Notes: generated from the letters alone by a model not told the origin. 64,000 nucleotides of DNA from Cercis canadensis (GCA_003255065.1 QAOA01000712.1:614579-678578); one strand, 5' to 3'; numbered from the stretch's first letter, positions 1-11,992 are shown. Translations and numbers: made by a program.

Positions 1-33
<33 letters not shown>

Positions 34-865
34 AAAAAAAAAAAAAAAAAGGGAAAAAATCGGCGTTTCGGTGAAGGGGACGCGTTTCGCGTTTCGGAAG
101 CGTACCCAAAACATCCAAAAAATGCATGTTTTGGTGCTTTCTAGGGTATATATCATATTTAGATTCATTTTTAACTCACACCTCTCAAAATGGGTTTAGC
201 TCAGCTGTATTCCTTTATGTTGCAACTAATTTGCAACAATTCACAACATGTAGTGATTTTGTCAAGTCATCAAAAACTAATCCAATGACTAATTACAACA
301 ATTAGTAAAATAGGATGAAAACAAACATTGTTGCCAATTTTTTCACCACTGACGAACAAATCTCAAGCAATCCCTTGATGGCTTTACCTTCAACAAAACC
401 ACAAACCACGATTACAACTCAATTAAACTTTATTGTAATCAGAAAACAATTGGCTTTAGTTTGATTTAATCTTGTAACGTTTTCTGAATATTCTCCCAAC
501 ATAGCTGTCTCATGGTCTGAGTAGGCGCCAGTTGCAAAGGTTATGGGTCATATAGCGGTGTTCATTATAAAATATGGTCATGTGTTCTATATATCTCTTC
601 CACTAAATTTTTGTTTGAATTGAGTATGATTGATTCATTATGTGGCGATCTATTTTGTTTATTCCTAAGTATCATTTATCTGAATCATGTGATGATTTAT
701 CAACCATTTGTCTAAATGTAAGGAAGAAGTTTTCTTTAATACCTCTATTTTGACTCTACTTGATTCATTATGCACTAGTATCAAATCTAATATTCAATTT
801 CTTTCAAGTTTGTGTTCAAGTGTTTATACTTTATACCATATTGTTCACTCCATTACGCGAAATTG
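1..865. other. Intergenic flank with A-rich start
   Basis: The first 50 bases are nearly pure A, followed by a short GC-richer patch (about 60-110) with repeated CGTTTCG-type words, then ordinary AT-rich sequence. I see no gene. The short open frame at 708-998 runs into the LTR that starts at 871, so it is not a real coding region. Confidence 0.5.
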
Positions 866-870
866 CATAC

Positions 871-1200
871 TGATGATGCCTAAGTTTGAGGTCAGGTTGT
901 ACCTTGAAGATCTTGAAGGTCAGGTGAAGTCGAGCTTATCTGCACAAGTAGAAAAGAATGGCCGAACTCTTGTTTCCGGGCTCCAAAGATTAAGTTAGGT
1001 CAGTCCAAACTCAAGAGGAATAATTAATGGTCAAATGGTCAAAAGTCTTTTACCTGTAACCGAGGGGGAGGGGGGTTATTTATAGGGGTTCTGAGCAAAA
1101 TGGGGCGATGAGTTGGCAGATTCAGTTTGAGCCTCTGGTGAATATAGGCTTTTTGGCTTAATGGGCCTTCGGGATTTGGGCTGACAATAAGGCCTCTACA
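871..1200 (-). repeat. 3' LTR of the Tat element
   Basis: 330 bp, TGATGATGCC at one end and CCTCTACA at the other, matching 10007-10341 along its whole length. The other copy carries about 8-14 extra bases near 10043-10056. In element orientation it reads TGTAGAGG...GGCATCATCA. Confidence 0.93.
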
Positions 1201-1215
1201 CTTGCCCCCATCAAA
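1201..1215 (-). promoter_or_regulatory. Polypurine tract of the Tat element
   Basis: Directly inside the 3' LTR the minus strand reads TTTGATGGGGGCAAG, a purine-rich stretch abutting the LTR start TGTAGAGG. This is the expected plus-strand primer site and fixes the element's orientation. Confidence 0.8.
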
Positions 1216-1661
1216 GCTCAGAATTTGACTCAACCGATCTTCGATCCATTAGACGGGTAAAAATGACTACTTTACGAGGATTGTTCGATACTTGTTGTAC
1301 GGCCCCATGACATAACGTGAGTGGTTGTCAAGGCGGTAGCAATGATGGCCGCTGCAATTTGCACGTCTCGAGGCAAAAGGCTGCTAGGGACGTGACGTTT
1401 GGACTTCCCAAGCTTTGAGATGGTTGTTCTCTATCCGTTAGATGCATTTAAGTCAGACCGTTGGATCAAAATGTTTGCTGCTATATATAGGGAATTCCCA
1501 TATTTCACTCCACTCTTTTACAAAAATCTTCAGAGATCGGTGATTAGGTTGGTGAGAGTTTAAGCATACTTCTACGTTCACATCTTCCTGCTCGAAAATT
1601 GTTTACCAGGTAAACCTTTTCTCTTACCTGTGCTTGGGTTAGTCTTAGGTCGGGTCAAAAA

Positions 1662-3574
1662 ATGAGTTTATCTAGTGAATCTTCCGGTAATTCTTATGAG
1701 TCTTCTAGTGGGTCTTGCGGGGAAGTCCCTCCCATAAAGGTTTATGTGCCTCTTTTTGCTCACCAGGGGATTAAGTTGATAAGCTTGTCGATCCGACCTA
1801 GTTATGTTAGGAAAATGAAAGAAAACTATAGTAATATTAACTGGGATTATCACGATTTTGACTTAGAAGTATGTCCTCGGAGTTCCCCTGTCTGTGAGAA
1901 TTGTCCAAGCAACAATTTTTTTACTTTTAGCATAGCTTACATAGATAGAGCGGGGGCTAAGCTGCCTCTTACGGAATTCGAGATGGAGTTCTTCTATATT
2001 GTAAACACGGCCCCATTGTTGCTCCATACTAACGGGTGGGGGTTTCTCCGAACCTTTCAAATAATGTGTAACCTATTGTCCCTAGATCCTCAAGTAGATG
2101 TATTTTTTTCATTTTTTTACTTTAAAAGACACTAAGGATTCTGAGCAGGAGTTCATGTACATTGCCAATCATCCTCAACTATGTTTGATGAAACTCGTAG
2201 AGGAATCGGTGAAAGGGTGGAAGGACCGATTTTTGCGTGTTACAGTGCCAACCTGGGATGGGGTACCCAAGCCGGACAAAGCATTTTTCCTGTACGAGGA
2301 TGGGACGCCCCAATTCCCTTTAAGTTGGAATCAATATGTTATCTGGATCCGTGCTCGAGCACTGGGTGAGTACGACCATGAAGCTCACCTGATCATAGGA
2401 ATTATTTTCGAGCTAACGTACGAGAAATCTGAATTGGTCAAGCTGAGAGCCAAGGATTTAATTGGTCGGTATTGACTGCTTTATTTTACTTAGGTCTCTA
2501 TTAAGACAACTAAATGATCTTCTTTTATGTTGTAGAGGAAAGAACCAGCAAAGCAGACATGGTGCATATGTCAAAGCTCACTAAAATCTCTGCCCAAAAG
2601 AAAAGCGGGGGAACCCGAACTGGTCAAGATAGTCCCTGTAGAGAGGCCCTGAGGAGACAAACGCTAGGCTGCAGCTGACCCGCTTGCCGAGCTCCGAAAG
2701 AAAGACAAAGGATCGAATAAATAGAAAGCGTCTTCCAAAACCAAGCTCATAAGGTCGGACCCTACTTCCAGCTAACCTAGCAGCGACGCAAAGTTCGAGG
2801 TCAGGCATTTTGAAATTTTTAATGCTAAACTGGCTAAGATGGACCGAAATCACTCAAGCATGTCTTTTTGGTACACGCAGTTCCCCTTTCGTGAAAGGCT
2901 AGATGTTGTGATCAACCATGCTGACAGAGACTAGGTGGGGAAGGCCTCGGACGAGCTGCTGCACAAGTACCTATTGTTCAATGTGGCACGGAACTTGGTG
3001 GTGGTCTGAGAGCTGCAAAACAAGGCGGACAAGGTTGACGACGCCATGAAGAAACTGCAAAAGGAGGATCAGTGCACTAGGGCCTTGGGGAAATCTGCCA
3101 TGGAAGCCCTGAAGAAGGTGGAGGAAGAGGTCATCTGACTCCGAAAGCATAATGATGAACTAGAGGCTCAGCACCTCGTCAGCACGAAACATATACAGGT
3201 CACCCTTGAGCTGGCTTGCGAGGCCAATATTAGGGAGAGGGAAACCCGGTATCGGATGGCTCGTCGTCTAGACCGAGCGCGTCAATCCAAGGCCAGGCTG
3301 AAAGCTTAGGGTCGAAAAGAAGATTAAGGAACACTATGTCGCTGCCTATGAGAAAGGCTTTAATCTGGCGGTAGAGCAGGCGAAGTTACAGTACCCCGAT
3401 CTTCGACCAAAGGACATGGATTATTATAAGAAAGTCCAGGACGGCCAGCTGGTGAAGGCAGACGACAACGACGATGTTGAGCTCCAAGTGGAAGAATCTG
3501 CGGGGGACTTTGACTCGGCCTTGGATAACAAGGTCGTGGAAGTTCCCCTGGCTGAGGGAGGCTCAGATGACTAA
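1662..3574 (+). pseudogene. Antisense additional ORF (aORF) of the Tat element, 'putative gypsy type transposon' family
   Basis: This lies between integrase and the 3' LTR but on the opposite strand to gag-pol. ATG at 1662 opens a Ser-rich N terminus, then a domain ending LLLHTNGWGFLRTFQIM and a VDVFFSFFYFK segment typical of the plant gypsy-type transposon domain (Pfam Transposase_28 type). The frame breaks near 2129 and continues in another frame to 2475 (GWKDRFLRVTVPTWDG, YVIWIRARALGEYD). A GT-AG intron near 2465/2469-2535 is plausible. Downstream, a degraded coiled-coil-like region (KKLQKEDQ, EALKKVEEEV) can be followed in shifting frames to an acidic C terminus VPLAEGGSDD and a stop at 3572-3574. 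Antisense aORFs of this kind are known in Tat elements; their function is unknown. The copy is broken by at least one frameshift and several stops. Confidence 0.72.
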
Positions 3575-3739
3575 GTTTTGTACATTATATATTGAAATTT
3601 GAGACATAAATAAGATTTGCTTTATTATGTTCAGAGTTTAAAGTAATTGTCAAATTTACAAGTATGCTTGTTGACCTGAACTCCCCAGAGCAGGCTTTAA
3701 GAGAATAGTTGGGACCGATCAAATTTATAAAAAAAAAAG

Positions 3740-4050
3740 GTCAAAGTTTTGAGACCAAAATGTTAACTTGGCAATTTTCAAAGTTAAACTCGAAAATTTC
3801 AATTTCAGGCTCGGTAATTTTTAAGTTCAAACTTGGTAATACTAATGTCAAGCGTGATAATTCTCAATTCACACTCGGTAACTTTTAATTCCAAGTGTGG
3901 TAACTCTAAAGTAAAACTCGAAAATGTTGATTTTAGGCTCGATAACTCTTAATTCCGAGTTTAGTAACTTTTAATGTTAAGCTTGAAAGTTTTAATTTCA
4001 AGCTCAGTAATGACAATTTTAAACACGGTATTGCATTCTTAGTCGAAGTT
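3740..4050. repeat. Degenerate short repeats (about 25-35 bp) in the Tat 3' region
   Basis: Words of the form CTCGGTAATTTT / CTCGAAAATTTC recur about every 25-35 bases (for example near 3747, 3786, 3810, 3832, 3875, 3917). They resemble an old, diverged minisatellite next to the 84-bp array. Confidence 0.5.
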
Positions 4051-4545
4051 ATAAACATAAGTCAGCTCGGCAATTCGCCGGCTTAGAGGACGTCAATTTT
4101 ACATTTGTACTAGGGTGAGGTTACAAAAATAATTCATCTCAGTAATTTGCTTGGGAGACATTGGTCCTTTTTTTGTACTTATGTTTGAGGTTACAAACAT
4201 AAGTCAGCGCTGTAATTTACAGGCTTAGAGGACATTGGTACTTTTGACATTTGTACTCGTAGTAGAGGTTACAAACAGAGGTCAGCACGGTAATTCACCG
4301 GCTTAGAGGACATTGGTCCTTTTGACTTTTGTACTTGTAGTAGAGGTTACAAACAAAGGTAAGCTCGATAATTCACCGGCTTATAGGACATTGGTCCTTT
4401 CGATGTTTGTACTTGTAGTGGAGGTTACAAACAAAGGTAAGCTCGATAATTCACCGGCTTAGAGGACATTGGATCTTTTGACATTTGTACTCGCAGTGGA
4501 GGTTACAAACAAAGGTAAGCTTAGTAATTTCAACTCTGTAATGCA
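4050..4545. repeat. About 84-bp tandem repeat array in the Tat 3' region
   Basis: About five to six units share GAGGTTACAAACA, AATTCACCGGCTTA and GAGGACATTGGTCC. The last four units are the best preserved. Tat-lineage elements are known to carry hypervariable tandem repeats between pol and the 3' LTR that can seed satellite DNA. Confidence 0.85.
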
Positions 4546-4569
4546 TTACTCTTCACAGATCCTGAGGTT

Positions 4570-5621
4570 AGTTACATTCCAAGTTCTAGGGACCTGGAAA
4601 CCTCCCATGGTTACAAGTTTGTAAGCCTCCTTTCCCAGCACTTCCTATATTTGGTATGGACTTTCCCAATTCAGGGCGAGCTTGCCTTCGTTGAGGTGTT
4701 TTCTGGTGATATCAGCCTTTCAAATGACAAGGTTACCTAGTCAAAACTCTCTAGGCCTGACTTTAGCGTTGTAATATCTCGTGACTCTCTGCTTGTACGC
4801 TAGCATCGTGAGTCTAGCCTTTTCCCTTTCTTCATCCAGCAGCTCTAAACTTGTATTGCTACTTGGTTCTGCTCAGCATTGAAGTGTTCTTTTCTCCAGC
4901 TAGGTTCTCTGACTTCTACCGGTATCATTGCTTCAACTCTGTAGGTGAGTTTATAAGGTGATTCCCTTGTGGAGGTTTGGGGAGTTGTCTGGTAAGACCA
5001 TAGTACCCAAGGGAGTTCCTCGGTTCATTTTCCTTTGGTATGATCTAACCTCTTTTTCAGCCCTTCAAGGATTATTCTGTTCGCCGTTTTGACCTATCCA
5101 TTTGCCTAAGGATGCTCGATCGAGGTGAAGTTCAACCTGACCTATAAGTTAGCACAAAATTTTCGGAACCATGTATCTGTAACATTGTTCCATTGTCTGT
5201 TGTTATTGTATGTGGGATTCCGAACCTGTAAATTATGAAGGTTTGAACAAACTTCTTAGAAAAATAGTCAATTGCAACAATTAGAAATTTCTTTTGCCCA
5301 ACTGCTATTGGGAATGGACCTAGGAGGTCCAAACCCCATCTGCAGAATGGTCAAGGTTTGACCGTAGTATAAAGGTCGGAGGATGGTGCCAAGTGAATAT
5401 GGGCAAATTTTTGGCACTTGTCACACTTTCTTTATGAGGTCAAAATCGTCAGCTTGCAAGGTCGGCCAGTAGTAACCAGATCGGAGAACCTTGGCCGCCA
5501 GTGAGTGTGCTCCTATATGGTGACCACATATGCCTAAGTGGATTTCCTTCAAAACATAGAGAGATTGCTCAGAGGGTAGGCATTTTAGAAGTGGGGTGTA
5601 GTATCCGCGTTTATAGAACAC
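4570..5621 (-). pseudogene. Integrase remnant of the Tat element
   Basis: The N-terminal zinc-binding part appears as HLGICGHHIGAHSLAAKVL then GYYWPTL, followed by a CDKC-type pair near 5425. The catalytic core starts MDLLGPFPIAVGQKKFLIV with a DYFSKK match and a second acidic motif TTDNGT. The C-terminal part can be followed in broken frames down to about 4570 (LPWVLWSYQTTP, TRESPY). Stops and frameshifts interrupt it throughout, so no active enzyme can be made. In a live element it would join the cDNA to host DNA. Confidence 0.8.
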
Positions 5622-6289
5622 GTCGCCCTCAAGACAGTAGTTCCAAACCGTTTGTTGGAGTTTCTGAGCTGAAACTTTCTCCTTTGGTAGCTCTCATGTT
5701 TTGAGGTAGCATATGATTGGGGTAGTCCAAGATGGGGTTTCATCGTCAATGTCAAACATTTCATTATGTTCGATGCTCAGATTGAGGAGCATTTCTTATA
5801 TCACAGTTTGATTATTGTCGGGCTTCTTGCTGCTGGCGAGCTTTGAGAGGATGTCAGCTCGGGTATTTTAGTTCACGGGATATGGTGGATTTCAAATTCT
5901 TTGAGGTTGGATATGAAAGTTCTAGCTTTGTCCAAATACCTGGCCATTTGAGGGTTTTTTGCTTGATACTCTCATTTTTATTTGGTTGGTTACCAGCTGT
6001 GAATCGGTCAGAACCTTGAAGGTTTCTGCTTCGAGCTCCAGGGCTAAATGCAGGCCAGTGATTAGAGCCTCATACTCTGCTTGGTTATTGGAGACTGGGA
6101 ATTTGAAATGTAAAGACTACTCTATGATTATTCCTTCTGGTCCTTCCATGATTATTCCTGCCCCGCCTATTTTGAGATTAGAGGATCCGTCAACTGACAT
6201 AGTCCATTTGAGGTGTTCTTCTAAATGGGGTCCTTCTAGTCGGGTGAGTTCGACCATGAAGTCTGCAAGAGCTTAGGCTTTAATCGCTC

Positions 6290-6650
6290 CCATTTGTTCG
6301 TATGAAAGGTATGCTCGGAGAGTTCTACATACCATCCAAGCATACGCCCTGCTAGATCGGGCTTATGGAGGACTTGTCGTATAGGTTGCTTAGTTCAGAC
6401 AGTTATTGGATGGTTCTGAAAGTACAGTCTCAGACGGTGGGCTGAGAAGAGGAGGGCGTAGGCTAGCTTTTCTATTTTGTGATATTTAAGTTCTGAGGCT
6501 TGAAAGGCGTGACTGGTGTAGAATATGGAAAATTGAAGTTTATTCTCTTTGCGGACGAGGGCCAAGTTGACAGTCTGGTCGCTACTGGCCAGGTATATGA
6601 ACAAGGCTTCACCTTGCTTTGGCTTAGAGAGAATGGGCGGTGAAACCAAA
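6290..6650 (-). pseudogene. RNase H remnant of the Tat element
   Basis: The open stretch 6395-6649 reads LFIYLASSDQTVNLALVRK, then FYTSHAFQASELKYHKIEKL and AHRLRLYFQNHPITV. This is the layout of a Ty3/gypsy RNase H domain following reverse transcriptase. It is separated from RT by a degraded stretch at 6650-6871. Confidence 0.8.
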
Positions 6651-6871
6651 TATCGCTTTAACTGATCAAAAGCTTGTTTACATTCTGTGGTCTATTGGAA
6701 ATCCTTGATCTTTTTAAGGGTTTTGAAAAAGATGAGGGCTCTGTCTGCCAACCTAGATATGAACCTAGAAAGGGCTACAATCTTTCCTGCTAATCTCTAA
6801 ACTTCTACGATGGTTCTCGGTGGTTTTTTATTGATGATGGTTTGGCATTTGTCCGAGTTGGCCTCAATGCC

Positions 6872-7438
6872 TCAGTGGGTTAACATGAAACTTAGGAATT
6901 TTTTGGCCTCCACCCCAAATGCACACTTAGAGGGGTTCAATCTCATGCTATGCTTTCGAAGCTCAGTGAATGTTTCCTCTAAATTCATGAGGTGCTCTAG
7001 ATCGAAACGTGATTTGACTAGCATGTCATCAACGTATACTTCGACATTCCTACCGATTTGATTTTGCAGGACCTTGTCGGCCAATCGTTGGTATGTCACT
7101 CCAAGGCCAAACGACATCACTTTGTAGAAATAAATTACTTTTTCAGTAATAAAGGCTATTTTCTCCTCGTCATCGGGGTGCATTCTGATTTGATTGTACC
7201 CCAAGTACGCGTCCATGAAGCTTAAAAGCTTATACCCAGACGCTTGGTCCATGAGTTTGTTATTGCTCGAGAAGAGATATGGATCTTTTGGGTAAACTTT
7301 ATTAAGGTCAGAGAAATCCTTGCACATCCACCACTTTCCATTTGTTTTCTTCACCATGACTACATTAGACAGCCAAGTCGCATATGATAGTTCTCTTATA
7401 AAGTCAGCATTGAGCAGCTTTTGCACCTCCTCTTGCAT
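6872..7438 (-). pseudogene. Reverse transcriptase domain of the Tat element
   Basis: The 188-residue open frame shows the RT fingers and palm: MQEEVQKLLNADFIREL, NGKWWMCKDFSDLNKVYPKD, SFMDAYLGYNQIRMHPDDE and the catalytic box YVDDMLVKSR. The start is set only by the open frame, because in the intact element this was part of a longer polyprotein. The best preserved coding domain of this element. Confidence 0.9.
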
Positions 7439-7843
7439 TGCTACTTGCTTCTCAGGGCCGAAAATTCTTTTCTTCTAGGAAATTGGTTTGGAACCTATGC
7501 TCACATAAAGTTTATGGCAAATAAAATTTGGGTCAATACCTGGCATATCTAATGTTGTCCATGCGAATAGGTCGGCATTGGCTACCAGGAGGTTGGTAAG
7601 CTTCTTGAGATTATCTGGTGGGATGTTTGACCCTACTTGGACTGTCTGATCGTTGCTTCTTCCTATTTGAAATGTTGTGAGCTCACCTTTTGGCTCAAGT
7701 CAGTTTTCAACATTTTCTTTTCTATTGCTAAGCTCCTGAATGGAGACTTGGTTACTCAGGATGGTCTGGCTGAGGTTGCTGGGCTTTAAGGGTTTGGAGT
7801 ATATGATCGACAGGCTTAAGTTGTAACATGTTCTTCCTAGGAG

Positions 7844-8230
7844 CTAGTCCCCTCGGGCCTGTCCGACTGTTCTCAACATTGTCGGGAATTTAAGCAAGAG
7901 GTTCTTAGTGGAGACTATAGCATCAATCCGATTAAGAGAATGTCGGCCCAAAATTGCATTGTATGCTGATGGGCAATCAACGACCAAAAACCTAACCTCA
8001 ACATTGGCCAAGTCAGGGTACTCTCCCGAGGTGGTTTGGAGAGTAATGGTTCCCTTTACTTCAACATGAGTTCCCAAGAAACCGACCAAAGTCCCAGGGT
8101 AATGTTCGACGTTAGATTTTAGGATGCTAAGTTGGTCGAAGGCATGATAGAAAATGACGTCTGTCGAGCTGCCCTGGTCGATCAAGACCTTGCGGACCTC
8201 ATAATTTTCCACAAAGCAAGATATGACCAT
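7844..8230 (-). pseudogene. Retroviral-type aspartic protease remnant of the Tat element
   Basis: The open frame has VLIDQGSSTDVIF, the D-x-G-S-S active-site loop with Gln in the second position, then LANVEVRFLVVDCPSAYNAILGR, the second conserved block of plant gypsy proteases. It lies between gag and RT. The flanking frames contain stops. Confidence 0.8.
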
Positions 8231-8539
8231 GAGGTCGTCGTGCTCCCAATCAATGGCTCCATAGTCGCTTTCCGAGAAAGATATGATCGTGTTATGTTGG
8301 CTCTTGCGAACAAGTGTGGTAGTGTGGAAGACTTCTTTTTTATGTTTTTCTATAGCTTGTTCATGCCTCCTTCGAAAGGATCTAGATGTTCCTCCTCCTG
8401 CAAAGCCACCAACTATGGTATATATGGTCCCTACGACATTACGCCTCAGATCCTCCAGCTGGTTTGGCTGGTGCCGATTTGGTGATTAGTTTTTACAACG
8501 GTTTTGGTTTGGATTTCTCTAGGGAGATCGGTATTGGGG

Positions 8540-9804
8540 TCAGTTGCCTCTATTTTGAGCTCTTTGGGCTAAGGAGGGGAATTCAGCCTGGAATCTCTGC
8601 AAATAACCTCTCCTAATGGGGTCTTTAATGAGGTTGCGAAGGTATCGGCAATCGTCTATATCTTGGCCTCTTCCTCTGTGGAAAGCATAATACTTTTCCT
8701 TGTCAAAGCCTACATCTCTTTTTGGCTGCGGGAGCTGGGCAAGCTTTGTTTGGCATATTTCTTCCAACACCCGAGCTCTAGATTGGTTCAAGGGGGTGTA
8801 TGTTTTTGTATCTAGGTCGGATGGGAGATTTTTCCCTTCTTCCTCCCCTTCTATCTTCTGGTGGTTTTCTATCATTGGCCTTGTTTTTCTCTGCTTGGCC
8901 CAACATCTATTCCAGGTTGATGTGCTTAGCTGTCATGGTGAGGAGCTCATATAGGTTGCTTGGTGGGTCAAGAGTTAGGTTTTCATGCAAACGATCAGGT
9001 CGGAGACTTACCTGGATAGTATGCATCACCACTGAGTCTGTTAGGTCTTGAAACTTGCAGGGAGAGTCTGGTGTACCGATTCGTGTAATCTTTCAAAGGT
9101 TCAGCCTCCTCCTACTTGAGGGTGGCTAGAATGGTGGAGGATTTTCAATAAGTCATGCTCGTGGAGAAACAGGTTTGAAGAAGCACGAACAGTTGATCAA
9201 AGTTAGAAATGTTGTTTGGGGGGAGGTTTGAAAACCACTAAAGGGCTGCTCTGCACAAGATGGTAGGAAAGGCAAGACACATAAGCTCATCATTGGTGCC
9301 ACTTAGGAGCATGATGGAATTATAGTTTTCCAAGTGCTCCCTAGGGTAGGATGATCCTTCAAAAGGTTCAAGTTGGGGTAACTTAAAGTTGGTCGGAAGG
9401 GGATAATCTAGGATGAGTTGGGTGAAAGGGTGTTTTCCTATTCTCTTCGGCTTGTCCGAGCTAGAGGGAGAAAGCCTAGGAGAGTTGAAAATCTGGGAAG
9501 GCTTTTCCCTACACATATAAAATGAGGCTTCAAAGCCACCCAAGAGATTTTCTGGTGGATCTCTCATGAATTGCAACTCGTTATAGGCGACCTGGGTGGA
9601 CGGCTGATAGAGCGGTGAGTCACCCGAGGATTCGACCTCTTGGAGGCTTTCCCTCCTCTTACACTCAGCTATCTCTGCCTTATCCGCTACTCTTTCTCGC
9701 TTCAAAAATTGAATTTCTTGCAAAATGAAATTTAAAGTGTCGCCCAATTGCTCTGGGTGGGTTTCTCTATGAGGGATTTCCTTGATGGTTTCAGGACTGA
9801 ACAC
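8540..9804 (-). pseudogene. Gag remnant of the Tat element
   Basis: Two open stretches represent gag. 9238-9804 has LNFILQEIQFLKRER, HPFTQLILDYPLPTNFKLPQ and YPREHLENYNSIMLL, the plant retrotransposon gag core, and ends at a stop near LCRAAL. 8540-8875 has TPLNQSRARVLEEICQ and KEKYYAFHRGRGQDIDDCRY followed by RRGYLQRF, the CxFH..xGH..xDC-type C-terminal gag segment of Tat elements. The sequence between them is recognisable in shifted frames. This would have formed the virus-like particle. Confidence 0.82.
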
Positions 9805-9991
9805 ATGTCGGTGTGCTGGGGGTACCGCCCTTAGGTTGGCTGGCTGGGCGAGTGGCTCTCTGGTTGGTGTAAGGATGCTCTCTTGGACAAGAGGAGGAAT
9901 GGCTGGGTAGACGAATCGTCTGCGCCCATGGTGCCCAACTCAAGATCAACCAAAGAGATTTGTAAGTGCTGAGAAAAATTGAAACTTTCTC

Positions 9992-10006
9992 ACAGACGGC
10001 GCCAAA
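9992..10006 (-). promoter_or_regulatory. Primer-binding site of the Tat element
   Basis: Immediately inside the 5' LTR the minus strand reads TTTGGCGCCGTCTGT. TGGCGCCGT fits the CCA end of a tRNA such as tRNA-Asp (inference). The same motif occurs at the equivalent place in the element at 56655-63646. Confidence 0.75.
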
Positions 10007-10341
10007 TGACGATGCCTAAGTTTGAGGTCGAGTTGTACCTCAGATATCAAGGAGATCTCGAAGGTCGAGTGAAGTCGAGCTTATCTGCACGAGTAGAAAA
10101 GAATGGCCAAACTCTTGTTTTCAAGCTCCGAAGATTAAGTTAGGTCAGTCTAAGCTCAAGAGGGATAATTAATGGTCGAAGGGTCAAAAGTCTTTTACCT
10201 GTAACAGGAAGGGGGGCTATTTATAGGGATTCTGAGAAAAACAGGGCGATGAGCTAGCATATTCAATTTAGGCCTCTGGTGAATGTGGGCTTTTTGGCTT
10301 AATGGGCCTTCGGGATTTGGGCTGACAATAAGGCCTCTACA
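10007..10341 (-). repeat. 5' LTR of the Tat element
   Basis: 335 bp, TGACGATGCC...CCTCTACA, paired with 871-1200 and followed by the target duplication CATAC. In element orientation this is the promoter LTR. Confidence 0.93.
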
Positions 10342-10630
10342 CATACCAATGAGAGAATCTTAAATACATCTTCATCTCATTCCCTTCTATTTTATACTTG
10401 TAATCCAAGATTGCACGAAATCAACAATTGAAGATTACAATATATAAAACACCTCATATATCTATTTCATACTAATCTAAGAAAAAAGATGTTGACGCCA
10501 TAAGTTTTTTTTTTGTGGGCCAGGAGTTGATGCCATAAGTTTAAGCATGCATAAGTTGTAGTGATTGTACAATTGCAATTGACTGCAGGCTTTTCTGCCT
10601 TAACCCTTCCATGTGAGCCATATATTTAAG

Positions 10631-10855
10631 GAGTTAAATACATTTTTTGTTGTTGAATTATTTTTCAAATGTCACTTTAGTTCTCAAAAAATACTTTGCC
10701 CGCCAAATCATTCATTTAAGTGATTATATTTTGTGCTACTGATGACTGATTTGATGAGCAATATGATTATTCAAGAATTAAGTGACACAAAAAATAAATC
10801 AAGGACTAAAGTGACATTTAAGAAATAATTCAAAGACGAAAAATATACTTTACTC
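10631..10855. mobile_element. MITE, Mutator-type (225 bp)
   Basis: The ends are inverted repeats: GAGTTAAATACATTTTTTG on the left pairs with the reverse complement of the right end (GAGTAAAGTATATTTTTCG), and AAATGTCACTTTAGT is mirrored inside. A 9-bp near-duplicate flanks it: ATATTTAAG (10622-10630) and ATATTTAAA (10856-10864). It lies 121 bp downstream of the acid phosphatase stop. Confidence 0.8.
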
Positions 10856-10975
10856 ATATTTAAATACATAATTGGTTAGAAACATGACCTAGTTGGCCTT
10901 TGTGATTAGTACTAAAGTTGACATAATTATTTAACAATGCTTATATTAAACTTGATTTTTAGACATTTTAAGTAG

Positions 10976-11992
10976 CTAAGGAACAAAATACATGGGATTA
11001 GGGAGCTTAAAAGTACGATTGCCCAAACAGTCTCCTTGGAGATCACTCCATTGGTCTCCCACATTCCCCCATATCCTGTAACCTTCATCTTGCAATTGCT
11101 TTCGTATATTTGACTTGTAACTCACTGCGCTTTGCCCTTTATATGCTGCAGTTCTGCAACCAAAGGATATTCAATTTCAAGCAGATATTTAATTATTTTA
11201 ATCTCCATACTTATGAGAATATTACTTTAAAATGATGATAGAATCTGCGCAACTTTGGAGGCTAATGTGTAAAGAAAATGCTTTTTCCTTTTTTTAGCAT
11301 CTAATGCCTAAGAAGCATATATACATCTTTCATCTCCAACCACTACTTAAGAATGAAAATAAAAGGTGAAGATAACAGGCTAGGATCGATGCAATACCTC
11401 AAAATAAGACGTTCATATCCAATGAATCCTTGGTTGTGCAAGTTGTCCTTGGTGACTTGACCAAGAGTCTCTTCATCTCTCCCAGTAAGCAAAATGACCT
11501 TAAATCCTTTACCTGCCAATTTGTTAAACAACCCTAACACCGAAGGAATTGCCGGGCACCCTCCTTTCGTTGCCCATGCCCTAAACCCTAATGGGTCATA
11601 CGGGTCACACCTATATACATAATATTACGTATATATTTCGCAAATCAACCAAGCAGCCAGTATTAATAAAAAAAATTAAAAAAAAAAACTGTTATTATAA
11701 GAACTAAAAAGCTAATTAAAATATACACATGCACCCCAAGCTTGTGAGCTAAGGTTTCGGTTAAAATCGTATTTGATATATATAGGGTTAGGTTTAGGGT
11801 TCGCTCATACATGTTATAAAGTGATTGTTTCAGATCTTTTGAGCTATAGATCAAATATTATGCTTTCTAAATGAGTTTCAAAGAGACAAATAAATAAATA
11901 AATAAAATTGTAAGTGATGGCTGAATACTTCCTTAAGTTACCCATTTTTGAGTTAACATGAAGAAAATACATTCATGCCATGCATATGCATG

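Larger units (their letters stand above)
871..10341 (-). mobile_element. Ty3/gypsy LTR retrotransposon, Tat lineage, decayed
   Basis: A complete element of 9471 bp is flanked by the 5-bp target duplication CATAC at 866-870 and 10342-10346. The two LTRs begin TG and end CA. Domain order on the minus strand is gag (about 9804-8540), protease (8230-7844), reverse transcriptase (7438-6872), RNase H (about 6649-6290) and integrase (about 5621-4570), the Ty3/gypsy order. The long region between integrase and the 3' LTR holds tandem repeats and an ORF on the opposite strand, both known traits of the Tat lineage (Retand/Ogre/Grande group). Every coding domain is broken by stops or frameshifts and the LTRs look about 88-90 percent identical by eye, so this is an old, inactive copy. 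Confidence 0.93.

Noticed and set aside
1..50. Poly-A at the window start as a retroposon tail
   Set aside because: The upstream sequence lies outside the window, so no element can be attached to it.
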